Source of the DNA: Streptomyces sp. NBC_00523
GTDB taxonomy: Bacteria; Actinomycetota; Actinomycetes; Streptomycetales; Streptomycetaceae
Assembly: GCF_036346615.1 (NCBI RefSeq)
Contig: NZ_CP107836.1
Coordinates: 2,356,001-2,420,000, forward strand
DNA length: 64,000 bases
Direction of reading: 5' to 3'
A program made the position numbers and the translations under genes. The notes beneath the pieces are model-generated. The model worked only from the letters and a program-made list of their open reading frames with translations. It was not told the origin of the DNA and searched no databases. Below, in pieces: positions 15,758 to 24,593 of the stretch; within the stretch, counting starts at the first letter, position 1, and every line of letters starts with the position of its first letter.

Positions 15758-16852
15758 ATGACCAGCAGCCACGAGAGCCAGGACCGCGTACCGAGCAGGC
15801 AGCGCAAGCGTTTCCCGGGGATCTCCTCCCGGGCCTACGAGCACCCCGCGGACCGCTCCGCACTGGTCGCGTTGCGCAAGCTGAGCGGCTTCGACACCGT
15901 CTTCAAGGCGCTGAGCGGGCTGCTGCCGGAGCGCAGCCTGCGACTCCTCTTCCTGTCGGACTCCGTCCGGGTGAGCGACGCCCAGTTCGCGCACCTCAAC
16001 GACATGCTCCGGGACGCCTGTTACATCCTGGACCTGGAGAAGGTCCCGCCGATGTACGTCAACCAGGACCCCCGGCCCAACGCCATGTGCATCGGGCTGG
16101 ACGAGCCGATCATCGTGGTGACCACGGGCCTGGTGGAGCTGCTGGACGAGGAGGAGATGCGGGCGGTCATCGGCCACGAGGTCGGACACGCTCTGTCGGG
16201 TCACGCGGTGTACCGCACGATCCTCCTCTTCCTCACCAATCTTGCGCTCAAGGTCGCCTGGATCCCGCTGGGCAACGTCGCGATCATGGCGATCGTGACG
16301 GCGCTGCGCGAGTGGTTCCGCAAGTCGGAGCTGTCGGCGGACCGGGCCGGGCTGCTGGCAGGCCAGGACATACAGGCGTCGATGCGCGGCCTGATGAAGA
16401 TCGCCGGCGGCAACCACCTCCACGAGATGAACGTGGACGCGTTCCTCGCCCAGGCCGACGAGTACGAGAAGTCCGGCGACCTGCGCGACTCGGTGCTCAA
16501 GATCCTCAACGTGCTGCCCCGCTCGCACCCGTTCACCACGGTCCGCGCCGCCGAGCTCAAGAAGTGGTCGGAGACCCGCGAGTACCAGCGGATCATGGAC
16601 GGCCACTACCCGCGCCGGGACGAGGACAAGGACACCTCGGTGACGGACTCGTTCAAGGAGTCCGCCTCGCACTACGCCGACTCGGTGCGCAACAGCAAGG
16701 ATCCGCTGATGAAGCTCGTCGGCGACATAGCGGGCGGCGCCGGGGACCTCGGCGGCAAGCTGCGGGACAAGTTCACCGGCACGGGCGGCGCCAAGGGCGG
16801 TGCTACGGAGAACCCTGAGGACTCGCAGGGGCCGTCGGCGGAAGGGAGCTGA
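15758..16852 (+). CDS. M48-family membrane zinc metalloprotease
   Basis: 364 residues, HtpX/Ste24-like peptidase. The zinc motif is HEVGH (about residue 141, GHEVGHALSGH) with the third ligand region SELSADRAG downstream (about residue 192). A hydrophobic segment (TILLFLTNLALKVAW, IPLGNVAIMAIVTAL) follows the active site. The C-terminal 60 residues are charged and Gly-rich and probably disordered. Likely role is membrane or envelope protein quality control; substrate unknown. ATG at 15758 has an AGGGGG run about 8 nt upstream. It is divergent from the 50-residue gene, and its last 50 bp overlap the convergent gene at 16803. Confidence 0.93.
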   Translation: MTSSHESQDRVPSRQRKRFPGISSRAYEHPADRSALVALRKLSGFDTVFKALSGLLPERSLRLLFLSDSVRVSDAQFAHLNDMLRDACYILDLEKVPPMYVNQDPRPNAMCIGLDEPIIVVTTGLVELLDEEEMRAVIGHEVGHALSGHAVYRTILLFLTNLALKVAWIPLGNVAIMAIVTALREWFRKSELSADRAGLLAGQDIQASMRGLMKIAGGNHLHEMNVDAFLAQADEYEKSGDLRDSVLKILNVLPRSHPFTTVRAAELKKWSETREYQRIMDGHYPRRDEDKDTSVTDSFKESASHYADSVRNSKDPLMKLVGDIAGGAGDLGGKLRDKFTGTGGAKGGATENPEDSQGPSAEGS

Positions 16853-17906
16853 CCTCCAGCGTCCCGCAGAGCGCGGCGACCGGTCGGCCCGTGGCGTACG
16901 GGTCGGTGCCCGCCGGTCCACGCGAGACCGCCCGCTCGCCCGCGAGCAGCGGCCGCAGGGCCCCCGAGGCGTCGGCCGGGCAGGACTGCGGGCCCGCCTG
17001 GAGGTAGCTGGTCTGCACCTCCAGCCGGTGCAGCCGCAGGTCCTCCCGGTCGAACCGGAAGCGCATCTCCCGCCGCACGGTGAAGAGGGAGGCGCCGCCC
17101 TTCGGCTGGGGGCCCGACACGGCGGGGCGCAGGGCGTACGTGAAGGTGTGGTCCGAGACGACTTCCAGGGCGTCGGAGCCCGTCTGGACGTAGCGCAGGG
17201 TGCCCCGGACCCTGACCTCGGGGTCCGGGGTGACCCGGACCGGGTCGAAGCGGACGAGCCAGCCGGTCGCGGCGTGCTGCCCGTCGTCGTAGGGCTCGTT
17301 GACGCTGCGGTCGAACTGCTCCATCTGGTCCGGGTCGAGCAGCGCTTCCACCGGGCGCACGGCGTTCCCGCTGAGCACGTCGGGGTCGAGCGAGGAGGCG
17401 GCCAGATAGTCCTTCACCGTGGCCAGGGCGGCGCTCACCTCGCTCTCCGAGAAGTCGGCGGTGTGCCGGGCGGGCGGCGGGCTGATGCCGTCCCGGCCCT
17501 CCGGGTAGTGCGCGGCGGGGCTGCCCGCGAAGAGGGCGGCGGGGGTGCCCGCGGGGACGGCGCCGCGCGGGGCGAGCGGGACGAGGGTCATCCGCAGCGG
17601 TTCGGGCTTCCGGGCCGCGGCCGGGGTCTCGTAGGGGTGGCTCAGGCCCATGACGACGGCCGTGCCGAAGGCCAGGGCGATCAGGATCATCAGGGCCAGG
17701 GCGATCCGGGAGCCGTTGCGGTAGGCCCGCCCGGGCAGGCTGCGGACGGCGCGGGCGTGCTCCCCCATCCGCTCCTGGGCGGAGAATTCCTGCAGCCGGG
17801 CGGCCCGCACGAAGGACTCGTCGAAGACGAGTGAGCCGTACTCGTCGTCCGGACCGTGCGCGCCGTTCTCCGCCGGGCCGTCGGGTGGATCTCCGCGATG
17901 TGCCAT
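16803..17906 (-). CDS. Single-span membrane protein, SCO2583-like
   Basis: 367 residues. A short cytoplasmic head carries the motif LVFDESFVRAA (residues about 26-36), then one membrane helix (IALALMILIALAFGTAVVM, about 68-86), then a 280-residue extracytoplasmic domain with Cys pairs (SCPADA, AALCGTLE) and beta-rich segments (VRVRGTLRYVQTG, RREMRFRFDREDLRLHRLEV). I know of no function. The head motif is shared with the next gene (18084-18677). Start ATG at 17904-17906 has GGGAGAAG 3 nt upstream. Its 3' end overlaps the M48 peptidase gene by 50 bp in convergent orientation. Confidence 0.88.
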   Translation of the reverse strand: MAHRGDPPDGPAENGAHGPDDEYGSLVFDESFVRAARLQEFSAQERMGEHARAVRSLPGRAYRNGSRIALALMILIALAFGTAVVMGLSHPYETPAAARKPEPLRMTLVPLAPRGAVPAGTPAALFAGSPAAHYPEGRDGISPPPARHTADFSESEVSAALATVKDYLAASSLDPDVLSGNAVRPVEALLDPDQMEQFDRSVNEPYDDGQHAATGWLVRFDPVRVTPDPEVRVRGTLRYVQTGSDALEVVSDHTFTYALRPAVSGPQPKGGASLFTVRREMRFRFDREDLRLHRLEVQTSYLQAGPQSCPADASGALRPLLAGERAVSRGPAGTDPYATGRPVAALCGTLEVSSLPPTAPASPQGSP

Positions 17907-18083
17907 GACTTCTCCCGACTCCGTGAGAAGTCCCCTCTTCGGGCGGAGGAGGGGTCATACCTTCAGGGTGGGTCGATCACGACGACGGTAAACGCGGTGA
18001 CGCCCGGCAACCACCGGGGAGTTCCACCGGACCGCCGGACGGGGGACCCGGAGGCGGGACGGGTCCGGCCGGGGCGCGGGAGG

Positions 18084-18677
18084 TCAGGGGGTGCGCGGGA
18101 CGGCGGAGACCATCGGGCGGGAGTAGTCGTCCGCGTCCGAGGGGGCGGAGCCGGGGCCGGGCCCGGGCGCGCTGTCCACACCGGTGGAGGCGGGCGGCGG
18201 GACCTGGTCCTGCCGGTCCCCCGAGCTGTTGCGGTAGACGGCGCTGAAGGCGAGGGCGACCATGCCGACGCCCATCAGGACGGCCAGCAGCCAGGCGACC
18301 GGCCGGTGCCAGCGGGCCGCCCCCCGGTACGGGCGGAGCGCGCCGCCGTGGCGCCCGTAGGGACCGTGCTCGTGGAAGTCGTCCGCGTCCAGCGGGTCGT
18401 AGCCGTCCGGGCCGCCGTAGCCGCCCGGACCGTAGCCCTCGCCGTACAGGTCGTCCTCGAAGGGGCCGCCGCGGGCTCCGGCGCGCCGGGCGTCGGCCTC
18501 CGCGCGCGCCTCCGCAGCGGCCAACAGCCGCTCGACGGCGGTCGGTTCGTGGAACTCGGCGGCCCGTACGAAGTCCTCGTCGAACACCACGGAGGCGAAG
18601 TCCTCGTCCGCGCCCCCGCGGTCGTCGTCGGGCTCCCAGCCGTTCGGATACGGCCTGCCCCCCACGTCGTCCGCCAC
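18084..18677 (-). CDS. Single-span membrane protein, SCO2584-like
   Basis: 197 residues. The cytoplasmic part (1-125) carries SVVFDEDFVRAAEF (about 29-42), an Ala/Arg/Glu helix (VERLLAAAEARAEADARR) and a Gly/Tyr/Asp-rich linker. One membrane helix follows (VAWLLAVLMGVGMVALAFSA, about 127-146), then a 50-residue Pro/Ser tail outside. It shares the FDE-FVRAA head with the upstream neighbour, so the two are related and probably work together. GTG start at 18675-18677 with a TAGTCT box exactly 6 nt upstream and no Shine-Dalgarno sequence, so it is probably translated leaderless. Confidence 0.86.
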   Translation of the reverse strand: MADDVGGRPYPNGWEPDDDRGGADEDFASVVFDEDFVRAAEFHEPTAVERLLAAAEARAEADARRAGARGGPFEDDLYGEGYGPGGYGGPDGYDPLDADDFHEHGPYGRHGGALRPYRGAARWHRPVAWLLAVLMGVGMVALAFSAVYRNSSGDRQDQVPPPASTGVDSAPGPGPGSAPSDADDYSRPMVSAVPRTP

Positions 18678-18683
18678 GGTTTC

Positions 18684-18689
18684 AGACTA
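18684..18689 (-). promoter_or_regulatory. Possible -10 box for the 197-residue membrane protein
   Basis: TAGTCT on the minus strand, 6 nt before the GTG start at 18677. Confidence 0.4.
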
Positions 18690-18741
18690 GCCCCGGCGGA
18701 CCGCTTTGGGCAGGGAGACGGCGCATTCGCCTGTCACCGGG

Positions 18742-20025
18742 TCACCTCACATGGCCGTCGCCGGTGACGATGTACTTGGTCGACGTCAGTTCCGGCAGGC
18801 CCATGGGGCCCCTGGCGTGCAGCTTCTGCGTGGAGATGCCGATCTCGGCGCCGAAACCGAACTGGCCTCCGTCGGTGAACCGTGTCGAGGCGTTGACGGC
18901 CACCGTCGTGGAGTCCACCAGCTGGGTGAAGCGGCGGGCGGCGGCCTGCGAGGTGGTCACGATGGCCTCGGTGTGACCGGAGGACCAGAGCCGGATGTGC
19001 GCCACGGCCGCGTCCAGCGACTCCACGACGGCCGCCGCGATGTCGTACGAGAGGTATTCGGTCTCCCAGTCCTCCGGGGTCGCAGCGACCACCGTGGCCT
19101 TGGAGCCCTCGGCGTACTCCAGCACCCGCTCGTCGCCGTGCACGGTCACGCCGGCCTCGGCCAGGGCGTCCAGGGCGCGCGGCAGGAAGGCGTCGGCGAT
19201 GTCCTTGTGGACGAGCAGGGTCTCGGCGGCGTTGCAGACGCTGGGGCGCTGGGCCTTGGAGTTGACCAGGATCTCCACGGCCATGTCCAGGTCGGTCTGC
19301 GCGTCGACGTACACGTGGCAGTTGCCGGTGCCGGTCTCGATGACGGGGACGGTGGACTCCTCGACCACCGTGCGGATCAGCGAGGCGCCGCCGCGCGGGA
19401 TGAGCACGTCCACGAGGCCCCGGGCGCGCATCAGCTCGCGCACCGAGTCGCGGCTCTCGCCCGGGACCAGCTGCACCGCGTCGGCCGGCAGGCCGGAGCC
19501 GCCCACGGCGTCGCGCAGCACCCGCACCAGGGCGGTGTTCGACGCGAAGGCGGAGGACGAGCCGCGCAGCAGGACGGCGTTGCCCGACTTCAGGCAGAGG
19601 GCGGCGGCGTCCACGGTCACGTTGGGCCGGGCCTCGTAGATGATCCCGACGACGCCGAGCGGCACCCGGACCTGGCGCAGGTCGATGCCGTTGGGCAGGG
19701 TCGAGCCGCGGACGACCTCGCCGACCGGGTCGGGCAGGGCGGCGACGTCCCGGACGTCGGCGGCGATGGCGCGGATGCGCTCCGGGGTGAGGGTCAGCCG
19801 GTCCACGACGGATTCGCTGGTCCCCGCCTCACGGGCGCGCGCCACGTCCTCGGCGTTGGCCGCGAGGATGTCGCTCGTCCGTACTTCCAGCGCGTCGGCG
19901 ATCGCCAGGAGCGCGTCGTCCTTGGCCGCGCGCGGAAGTGGCGCGATGTCGGCGGCGGCGGAGCGGGCCCGGTAGGCGGCCTGGGCCACGGGAGACAGGT
20001 TGTCGTACGGCGAGAGCGTGGTCAT
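18742..20025 (-). CDS. proA: Gamma-glutamyl phosphate reductase
   Basis: 427 residues. Second step of proline synthesis: NADPH reduction of glutamyl-5-phosphate to the semialdehyde. Aldehyde-dehydrogenase fold with [18 protein letters not shown], the Gly-rich [11 protein letters not shown], and the catalytic Cys in [12 protein letters not shown] (about residue 268); the C-terminus has [20 protein letters not shown]. Length is normal. The ATG at 20023-20025 sits 6 nt below a TACTCT box with no ribosome site. proB lies two genes upstream on the same strand, separated by the 166-residue protein rather than being directly coupled. Confidence 0.97.
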   Translation of the reverse strand: MTTLSPYDNLSPVAQAAYRARSAAADIAPLPRAAKDDALLAIADALEVRTSDILAANAEDVARAREAGTSESVVDRLTLTPERIRAIAADVRDVAALPDPVGEVVRGSTLPNGIDLRQVRVPLGVVGIIYEARPNVTVDAAALCLKSGNAVLLRGSSSAFASNTALVRVLRDAVGGSGLPADAVQLVPGESRDSVRELMRARGLVDVLIPRGGASLIRTVVEESTVPVIETGTGNCHVYVDAQTDLDMAVEILVNSKAQRPSVCNAAETLLVHKDIADAFLPRALDALAEAGVTVHGDERVLEYAEGSKATVVAATPEDWETEYLSYDIAAAVVESLDAAVAHIRLWSSGHTEAIVTTSQAAARRFTQLVDSTTVAVNASTRFTDGGQFGFGAEIGISTQKLHARGPMGLPELTSTKYIVTGDGHVR

Positions 20026-20031
20026 GCCCGC

Positions 20032-20037
20032 AGAGTA
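20032..20037 (-). promoter_or_regulatory. Possible -10 box for proA
   Basis: TACTCT on the minus strand, 6 nt before the proA ATG. Confidence 0.38.
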
Positions 20038-20096
20038 GTGCGCGCCCTGCGGGCATTCGGCACGCATCCCGTGATGCGAGACGGCCGTTTCACCGG

Positions 20097-20597
20097 TCAG
20101 TATGGGTGGACGCCGACCGGGGCGGCCGGCGGCGGCCCGTAGCCCTCGGCGACGCGCTGGTGGTAGGTCTCGCGGTCGATGACTTCGAGGCCGACGATCG
20201 CCCAGGGCGGCAGACCGGCGGTGGAACGGTGCTCGCCCCACAGCCGCAGGGCGACGGCCGCCGCGTCGTGCAGGTCGCGGGCCTCCTCCCAGTAGCGGAT
20301 CTCCGCGTGGTCGTTGGCGTAGCGGCTGGTCAGCAGGAACGGGTGGTCGTGCGCGAGCTGTTCGAGACCGCGCCTGACCTCCTTCAGCGGGAACTCGTTC
20401 CCGGAGACGCAGAGGGTGACGTGCCACAGCTTCGACGGGGCGTGCTCCTGGCCGGCCGGTCTCGGCTCCGGCCGGGCGGGGCGCTCGTCCCTCCGGTCCG
20501 CGGGTCCGCTCCCGTCGAAGCCGGCCCCCGCTCCCACACTGGTCAGGGTGCGGCCACCCGTTCCTCGGGGCGGCGCCCCCGGGCGCGCTCGTCTCAC
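20097..20597 (-). CDS. Conserved hypothetical protein between proB and proA
   Basis: 166 residues. The first 55 are Arg/Pro/Gly-rich and disordered. The rest is a compact domain starting [22 protein letters not shown], then [45 protein letters not shown] and [14 protein letters not shown]. This looks like a small alpha-beta fold that I cannot name. GTG start at 20595-20597 is well supported by AGGAGG 6 nt upstream (20603-20608). Upstream bases 20598-20738 are less GC-rich than the surroundings and probably hold its promoter. The position within the pro locus is conserved in streptomycetes as I recall, but there is no direct evidence for a role in proline synthesis. Confidence 0.85.
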   Translation of the reverse strand: MRRARPGAPPRGTGGRTLTSVGAGAGFDGSGPADRRDERPARPEPRPAGQEHAPSKLWHVTLCVSGNEFPLKEVRRGLEQLAHDHPFLLTSRYANDHAEIRYWEEARDLHDAAAVALRLWGEHRSTAGLPPWAIVGLEVIDRETYHQRVAEGYGPPPAAPVGVHPY

Positions 20598-20738
20598 CGG
20601 CGGCCTCCTGTGATGTGTTGCTTTTGCTGTACCCCGCAGTTTCCTTGCTACAAAGTGGACCAGCCCGCGGCCCGGTGTGGGGCGGTTTTCGTGAAGGTCT
20701 CGGTCCGATGGCTGGACTTTCAGCCGTTTCGGGGGGCG

Positions 20739-21866
20739 TCAGCCGTGCAGGAGGACGAGATCGTCCCTGTGTACGACCTCGCGTTCGTAGGCGGGGCCGA
20801 GGTCCCTGGCGAGGTCGCGGGTGGAGCGGCCGAGCAACTGCGGCATCTCCTTGGCGTCGAAGTTGACGAGCCCGCGCGCCACGGGCCGCCCCCGCAGATC
20901 GCGCAGCTCCACCGGGTCGCCCGCGGTGAACTCGCCCTCGACCGCCGCGATCCCGGCCGGCAGCAGCGAGCTGTGGCGCTCCACGACCGCCTGCACCGCC
21001 CCGTCGTCCAGGGTCAGCGAGCCGCGCGGGGTCGAGGCGTGGGCGAGCCAGAGGAGCCGGTCGGCGGAGCGGCGGCCGGTGCGGTGGAAGTAGGTGCCGG
21101 TGTCGCGGCCGGCGAGGGCGTCGGCGGCGTGGCTCGCGGAGGTGAGGACGACGGGGATGCCCGCGGCGGTGGCGATCCGGGCGGCCTCGACCTTGGTGAC
21201 CATGCCGCCGGTGCCGACGCCCGCCTTGCCCGCGCTGCCGATGCTGACCCCGGCCAGGTCGGCGGGGCCGGTGACCTCGGCGATGCGGCTGGTGCCGGGG
21301 ATGCTCGGGTCGCCGTCGTAGAGGCCGTCCACGTCGGAGAGGAGGACCAGCAGGTCGGCGCGGACCAGGTGGGCGACGAGGGCGGCGAGCCGGTCGTTGT
21401 CGCCGAACCGGATCTCGTCCGTGGCGACGGTGTCGTTCTCGTTGACGACGGGCAGCGCGCCCATGTCCAGGAGCTGGTCCAGGGTGCGGTAGGCGTTGCG
21501 GTAGTGGGCGCGGCGGCTGGTGTCGTTGCTGGTGAGCAGGACCTGGCCGACGCGGACGCCGTAGCGGGCGAAGGAGGCGGTGTAGCGGGCGACGAGGAGG
21601 CCCTGCCCGACGCTCGCGGCGGCCTGCTGGCGGGCCAGGTCCTTGGGCCTGCGGTGCAGTCCGAGCGGGGCGAGTCCGGCCGCGATGGCACCGGAGGAGA
21701 CGAGGACGACCTCGCGTTCGCCGCCGTCGCGGACCTTGGCCAGGACGTCGACCAGGGCGTCGACGCGGTCGGCGTCGAGGCCGCCGGCGGCGGTGGTGAG
21801 GGAGGAGGAACCGACCTTGACCACGATCCTGCGGGCTTCCGTCACGCCCTGCCTTGCCCCTGACAC
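20739..21866 (-). CDS. proB: Glutamate 5-kinase with PUA domain
   Basis: 375 residues. First step of proline synthesis, phosphorylating glutamate; subject to proline feedback in the family. Amino-acid-kinase domain with [11 protein letters not shown] at the N-terminus, [36 protein letters not shown] and [13 protein letters not shown], then [19 protein letters not shown]-terminal PUA domain (about 285-365, ALVNFDA-type) is present, as in the long bacterial form. GTG at 21864-21866 is used; a second GTG at 21843-21845 (VTEARRIVV) is equally close to the domain start and has a purine-rich region upstream, so the N-terminus is uncertain by 7 residues. Confidence 0.96.
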   Translation of the reverse strand: MSGARQGVTEARRIVVKVGSSSLTTAAGGLDADRVDALVDVLAKVRDGGEREVVLVSSGAIAAGLAPLGLHRRPKDLARQQAAASVGQGLLVARYTASFARYGVRVGQVLLTSNDTSRRAHYRNAYRTLDQLLDMGALPVVNENDTVATDEIRFGDNDRLAALVAHLVRADLLVLLSDVDGLYDGDPSIPGTSRIAEVTGPADLAGVSIGSAGKAGVGTGGMVTKVEAARIATAAGIPVVLTSASHAADALAGRDTGTYFHRTGRRSADRLLWLAHASTPRGSLTLDDGAVQAVVERHSSLLPAGIAAVEGEFTAGDPVELRDLRGRPVARGLVNFDAKEMPQLLGRSTRDLARDLGPAYEREVVHRDDLVLLHG

Positions 21867-21952
21867 CCGGTCCCCCGCATTCGCTCGCTGGACCCCGCAA
21901 TCTACGCGAGAGCGGAATCCGGCGCCTTCGCGTTCCGCACCGTGGAAACACC

Positions 21953-21972
21953 AGGCAACCTTTTCGTTGCCT
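21953..21972. promoter_or_regulatory. Inverted repeat between proB and rmlC
   Basis: aggcaac (21953-21959) and gttgcct (21966-21972), perfect 7-bp arms with a 6-base spacer, in the 203-bp divergent gap. Could be an operator or a short hairpin. Confidence 0.3.
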
Positions 21973-22069
21973 TATGTCCCGTTCCGTGTCCGTTCGGTCC
22001 TTGGACTCGTTGGGCAGAGACACCGGGGCCGGCTGGAGGCCCCGCGGAGTGCGAACAGGATGTGATCGC

Positions 22070-22723
22070 ATGCGCCGGCTCTCCGTTCCCGGGGCCTGGG
22101 TGCACGAGCCCACGGTCTTCCCGGACGACCGCGGCAGCTTCCACGAGTGGTTCCGGGCGGCGGACCTGGGGGCCGCGGCCGGGCACACGCTGGGGCTCGC
22201 GCAGGCCAACTTCTCCCGCTCGCGGCGGGGCACGCTGCGCGGGATCCACTTCGCGGACGTGCCGCCGGGCCAGGCGAAGTACGTGAAGTGCGTGCGGGGC
22301 GCGGTGCTGGACGTGATCGTGGACGTACGCACCGGCTCGCCCACGTACAAGCGGTGGGAGGCGGTCCGGCTGGACGACACCGACCACCGGGCGGTCTACC
22401 TCGCGGAGGGACTGGGCCACGGGTTCATGGCGCTGACCGATGACGCCTGCGTGCTGTACCTCTGCTCCGAGGGCTACGCGCCGGAGCGGGAGCGCGGCGT
22501 CGACCCGCTCGACCCGGACCTCGGCATCGAGTGGCCGGCGGACATCGCGCCGCTGCTCTCCCCGAAGGACGCCTCGGCCCCGAAACTCGCCGAGGCCGGG
22601 GAGCGCGGGCTGCTGCCCTCCTACGCGGAGTGCGAGGCGTACTACGCGCGGCTGCGGGCGGACGGTCCGGCGGTGCCGGGGGTCCGGGCGGGCGAGCCGT
22701 CGTTCAGCCCGGCCGGTCGCTGA
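22070..22723 (+). CDS. rmlC: dTDP-4-dehydrorhamnose 3,5-epimerase
   Basis: 217 residues, cupin-fold epimerase, third step of dTDP-L-rhamnose synthesis. Family motifs: [15 protein letters not shown], the catalytic-His strand GTLRGIHF (about residues 53-60), [21 protein letters not shown], and [13 protein letters not shown] with the conserved Gly-His-Gly. The ATG at 22070 has AGGA 9 nt upstream; a longer frame back to 21854 crosses the promoter region. It is the only rml gene on the plus strand, and its last 82 bp overlap the 3' end of rmlD. It could serve rhamnose in wall polymer or secondary metabolites; the pathway itself is secure because all four enzymes are present. Confidence 0.95.
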   Translation: MRRLSVPGAWVHEPTVFPDDRGSFHEWFRAADLGAAAGHTLGLAQANFSRSRRGTLRGIHFADVPPGQAKYVKCVRGAVLDVIVDVRTGSPTYKRWEAVRLDDTDHRAVYLAEGLGHGFMALTDDACVLYLCSEGYAPERERGVDPLDPDLGIEWPADIAPLLSPKDASAPKLAEAGERGLLPSYAECEAYYARLRADGPAVPGVRAGEPSFSPAGR

Positions 22724-23607
22724 CCGGGGCGTTCGGCGGCGAGGAGCGCGGGGAAGGCCGCGTGCAGCGCCGCGCGCCAGTCGCGGACCGGGTCGATGCC
22801 GGCGGCCCGGAAGCGGTCGTGCGCGAGCACGCTGTACGCGGGCCGGGGCCCGGGCCTGGCGAAGGCGGCGCTGCCGACCGGCCGGACGCGGTCCGGGTCG
22901 GCGCCCAGCAGCCGGAACACCTCGCGGGCCAGGCCGTACCAGGTCGTCGCGCCGCCGCTGGTGCCGTGGTAGACGCCCGCCGGGGCGGTGCCGTCGAGCG
23001 CGGCGCGGCCCAGCAGGACCAGCCGGGAGGCGAGATCGACGGTCCAGGTGGGCTGTCCGCGCTGGTCGTCCACCACGTCGAGGGTGTCCTTGACGGCTTC
23101 CAGTTTGATCATCGTACGGACGAAGTTGGCGCCGCCCGCGCCGTAGAGCCAGGCCGTCCGCACGACGTGGCCCGTGTCCGGCAGGGTCTCCAGGACCGCG
23201 CGCTCCCCGGCCAGTTTGGTGCGGCCGTACGCGCTGCGCGGGGCGGTCGGGGCGTCCTCCGGGTACGGCCGGTCCGCGTCGCCCGCGAACACGTAGTCGG
23301 TGGAGACGTGCAGCAGGACGCTGCCGTGGGCGCGGCAGGCACCGGCGAGGACGGCGGGTCCGGTGCCGTTGACGCGCAGCGCCTCGGCCTCCCGGCTCTC
23401 CGCGTCGTCCACGGCGGTCCAGGCGGCGCAGTTCACGACGACGGCGGGCCGCTGGGCGTCGAAGACGGCACGGACCTGCGCCGGGTCGGCGATGTCCAGG
23501 GCCGCGCGGTCCGCCGCGACGACGGTGGCGCCCTCGCGGGCCAGCGCGGTCGTCAGGTCCCGGCCGAGCATGCCGCCGGCCCCGGTGACCAGCCAGCGCG
23601 GCCTCAC
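22642..23607 (-). CDS. rmlD: dTDP-4-dehydrorhamnose reductase
   Basis: 321 residues, extended-SDR reductase for the last step to dTDP-L-rhamnose. NAD(P) motif TGAGGMLG at residues 8-15, VVNCAAWTAVDDAE, VSTDYVFAGD, catalytic YGRTK (about residue 126) and the RmlD-typical QRGQPTWT. The C-terminal 30 residues past LLAAERPG are extra to the family and low in complexity. GTG start at 23605-23607 overlaps the rmlB stop (GTGA), so it is coupled to rmlB. The tail overlaps the convergent rmlC by 82 bp. Confidence 0.94.
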   Translation of the reverse strand: MRPRWLVTGAGGMLGRDLTTALAREGATVVAADRAALDIADPAQVRAVFDAQRPAVVVNCAAWTAVDDAESREAEALRVNGTGPAVLAGACRAHGSVLLHVSTDYVFAGDADRPYPEDAPTAPRSAYGRTKLAGERAVLETLPDTGHVVRTAWLYGAGGANFVRTMIKLEAVKDTLDVVDDQRGQPTWTVDLASRLVLLGRAALDGTAPAGVYHGTSGGATTWYGLAREVFRLLGADPDRVRPVGSAAFARPGPRPAYSVLAHDRFRAAGIDPVRDWRAALHAAFPALLAAERPGQRPAGLNDGSPARTPGTAGPSARSRA

Positions 23608-24593
23608 AGGGCGGCCCTCTCCTTGAGCGGTTCCCACCAGGAGCGGTTCTCGCGGTACCAGCGGACGGTCTCGGCGAGCCCGGCCGCGAAGTCCTTGCGG
23701 GGCGCGTAACCTAGCTCCTCGCGGATCTTCGTGCAGTCGACGGAGTAGCGCCGGTCGTGGCCCTTGCGGTCCTCGACGTGGACCACGTCGGTGTCCCAGT
23801 CGGCGTCGCACGCCTCCAGGAGCAGCCGGGTGAGCTCCTTGTTGGAGAGTTCGGTGCCGCCGCCGATGTTGTAGACCTCGCCGGGGCGGCCCTGGGTGCG
23901 GACGAGCTCGATGCCCTGGACGTGGTCGTCGATGTGCAGCCAGTCGCGGACATGGGCGCCGTCGCCGTACAGCGGGACGGGCAGCCCCTCCAGGAGGTTG
24001 GTGACGAAGAGCGGGATGACCTTCTCGGGGAAGTGGTGGTGCCCGTAGTTGTTGGAGCAGCGGGTGACGCGGACGTCGAGGCCGTGGGTGCGGTGGTACG
24101 CCAGGGCGATGAGGTCGCTCGACGCCTTGGAGGCGGAGTACGGGGAGTTGGGCGCGAGGGGCTCGTCCTCGGTCCAGGAGCCCTCGTCGATGGAGCCGTA
24201 GACCTCGTCGGTCGAGACGTGCACGAAGGTGCGGACGCCCGCCTCGTGCGCGGCGTGGACCAGGGTGTGGGTGCCCACGACGTTCGTACGGACGAAGGCG
24301 GCGCCGCCGTCGATGGAGCGGTCCACGTGGGACTCGGCGGCGAAGTGGACCACCTGGTCGTGTCCGGCCATGAGCCGCCCGGCCAGCTCCGGGTCGCAGA
24401 TGTCGCCGTGCACGAAGGCGAAGCCCGGGTGGCCCCGGACCTCGTCCAGGTTGGCCGGGTTGCCCGCGTAGGTGAGGGCGTCGAGCACGGTGACGGAGAC
24501 GTCGCCGGGGCCGTCCGGGCGGAGGAGCGTACGGACGTAGTGGGAGCCGATGAAGCCGGCGCCTCCGGTGACGAGGATGCGCGTACCGGTCAT
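23604..24593 (-). CDS. rmlB: dTDP-glucose 4,6-dehydratase
   Basis: 329 residues, extended SDR making dTDP-4-keto-6-deoxyglucose. NAD motif VTGGAGFIGSHYVR at residues 8-21, HFAAESHVDRSI, the active-site region VSTDEVYGSI (Thr-Asp-Glu), and YSASKASSD with the catalytic YxxxK at about residue 155. RCSNNYGHHHFPEK and the substrate loop PLYGDGAHVRDWLH are standard for the family. The ATG at 24591-24593 overlaps the rmlA TGA (ATGA), and its own stop overlaps rmlD. Order rmlA-rmlB-rmlD with two 4-bp overlaps means one translationally coupled unit. Confidence 0.97.
   Translation of the reverse strand: MTGTRILVTGGAGFIGSHYVRTLLRPDGPGDVSVTVLDALTYAGNPANLDEVRGHPGFAFVHGDICDPELAGRLMAGHDQVVHFAAESHVDRSIDGGAAFVRTNVVGTHTLVHAAHEAGVRTFVHVSTDEVYGSIDEGSWTEDEPLAPNSPYSASKASSDLIALAYHRTHGLDVRVTRCSNNYGHHHFPEKVIPLFVTNLLEGLPVPLYGDGAHVRDWLHIDDHVQGIELVRTQGRPGEVYNIGGGTELSNKELTRLLLEACDADWDTDVVHVEDRKGHDRRYSVDCTKIREELGYAPRKDFAAGLAETVRWYRENRSWWEPLKERAAL

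Noticed and set aside
18742..22380. A 1212-codon frame ending with proA
   Set aside because: The part upstream of 20025 is shadow peptide overlapping the 166-residue gene and proB; proA similarity begins at 20025.
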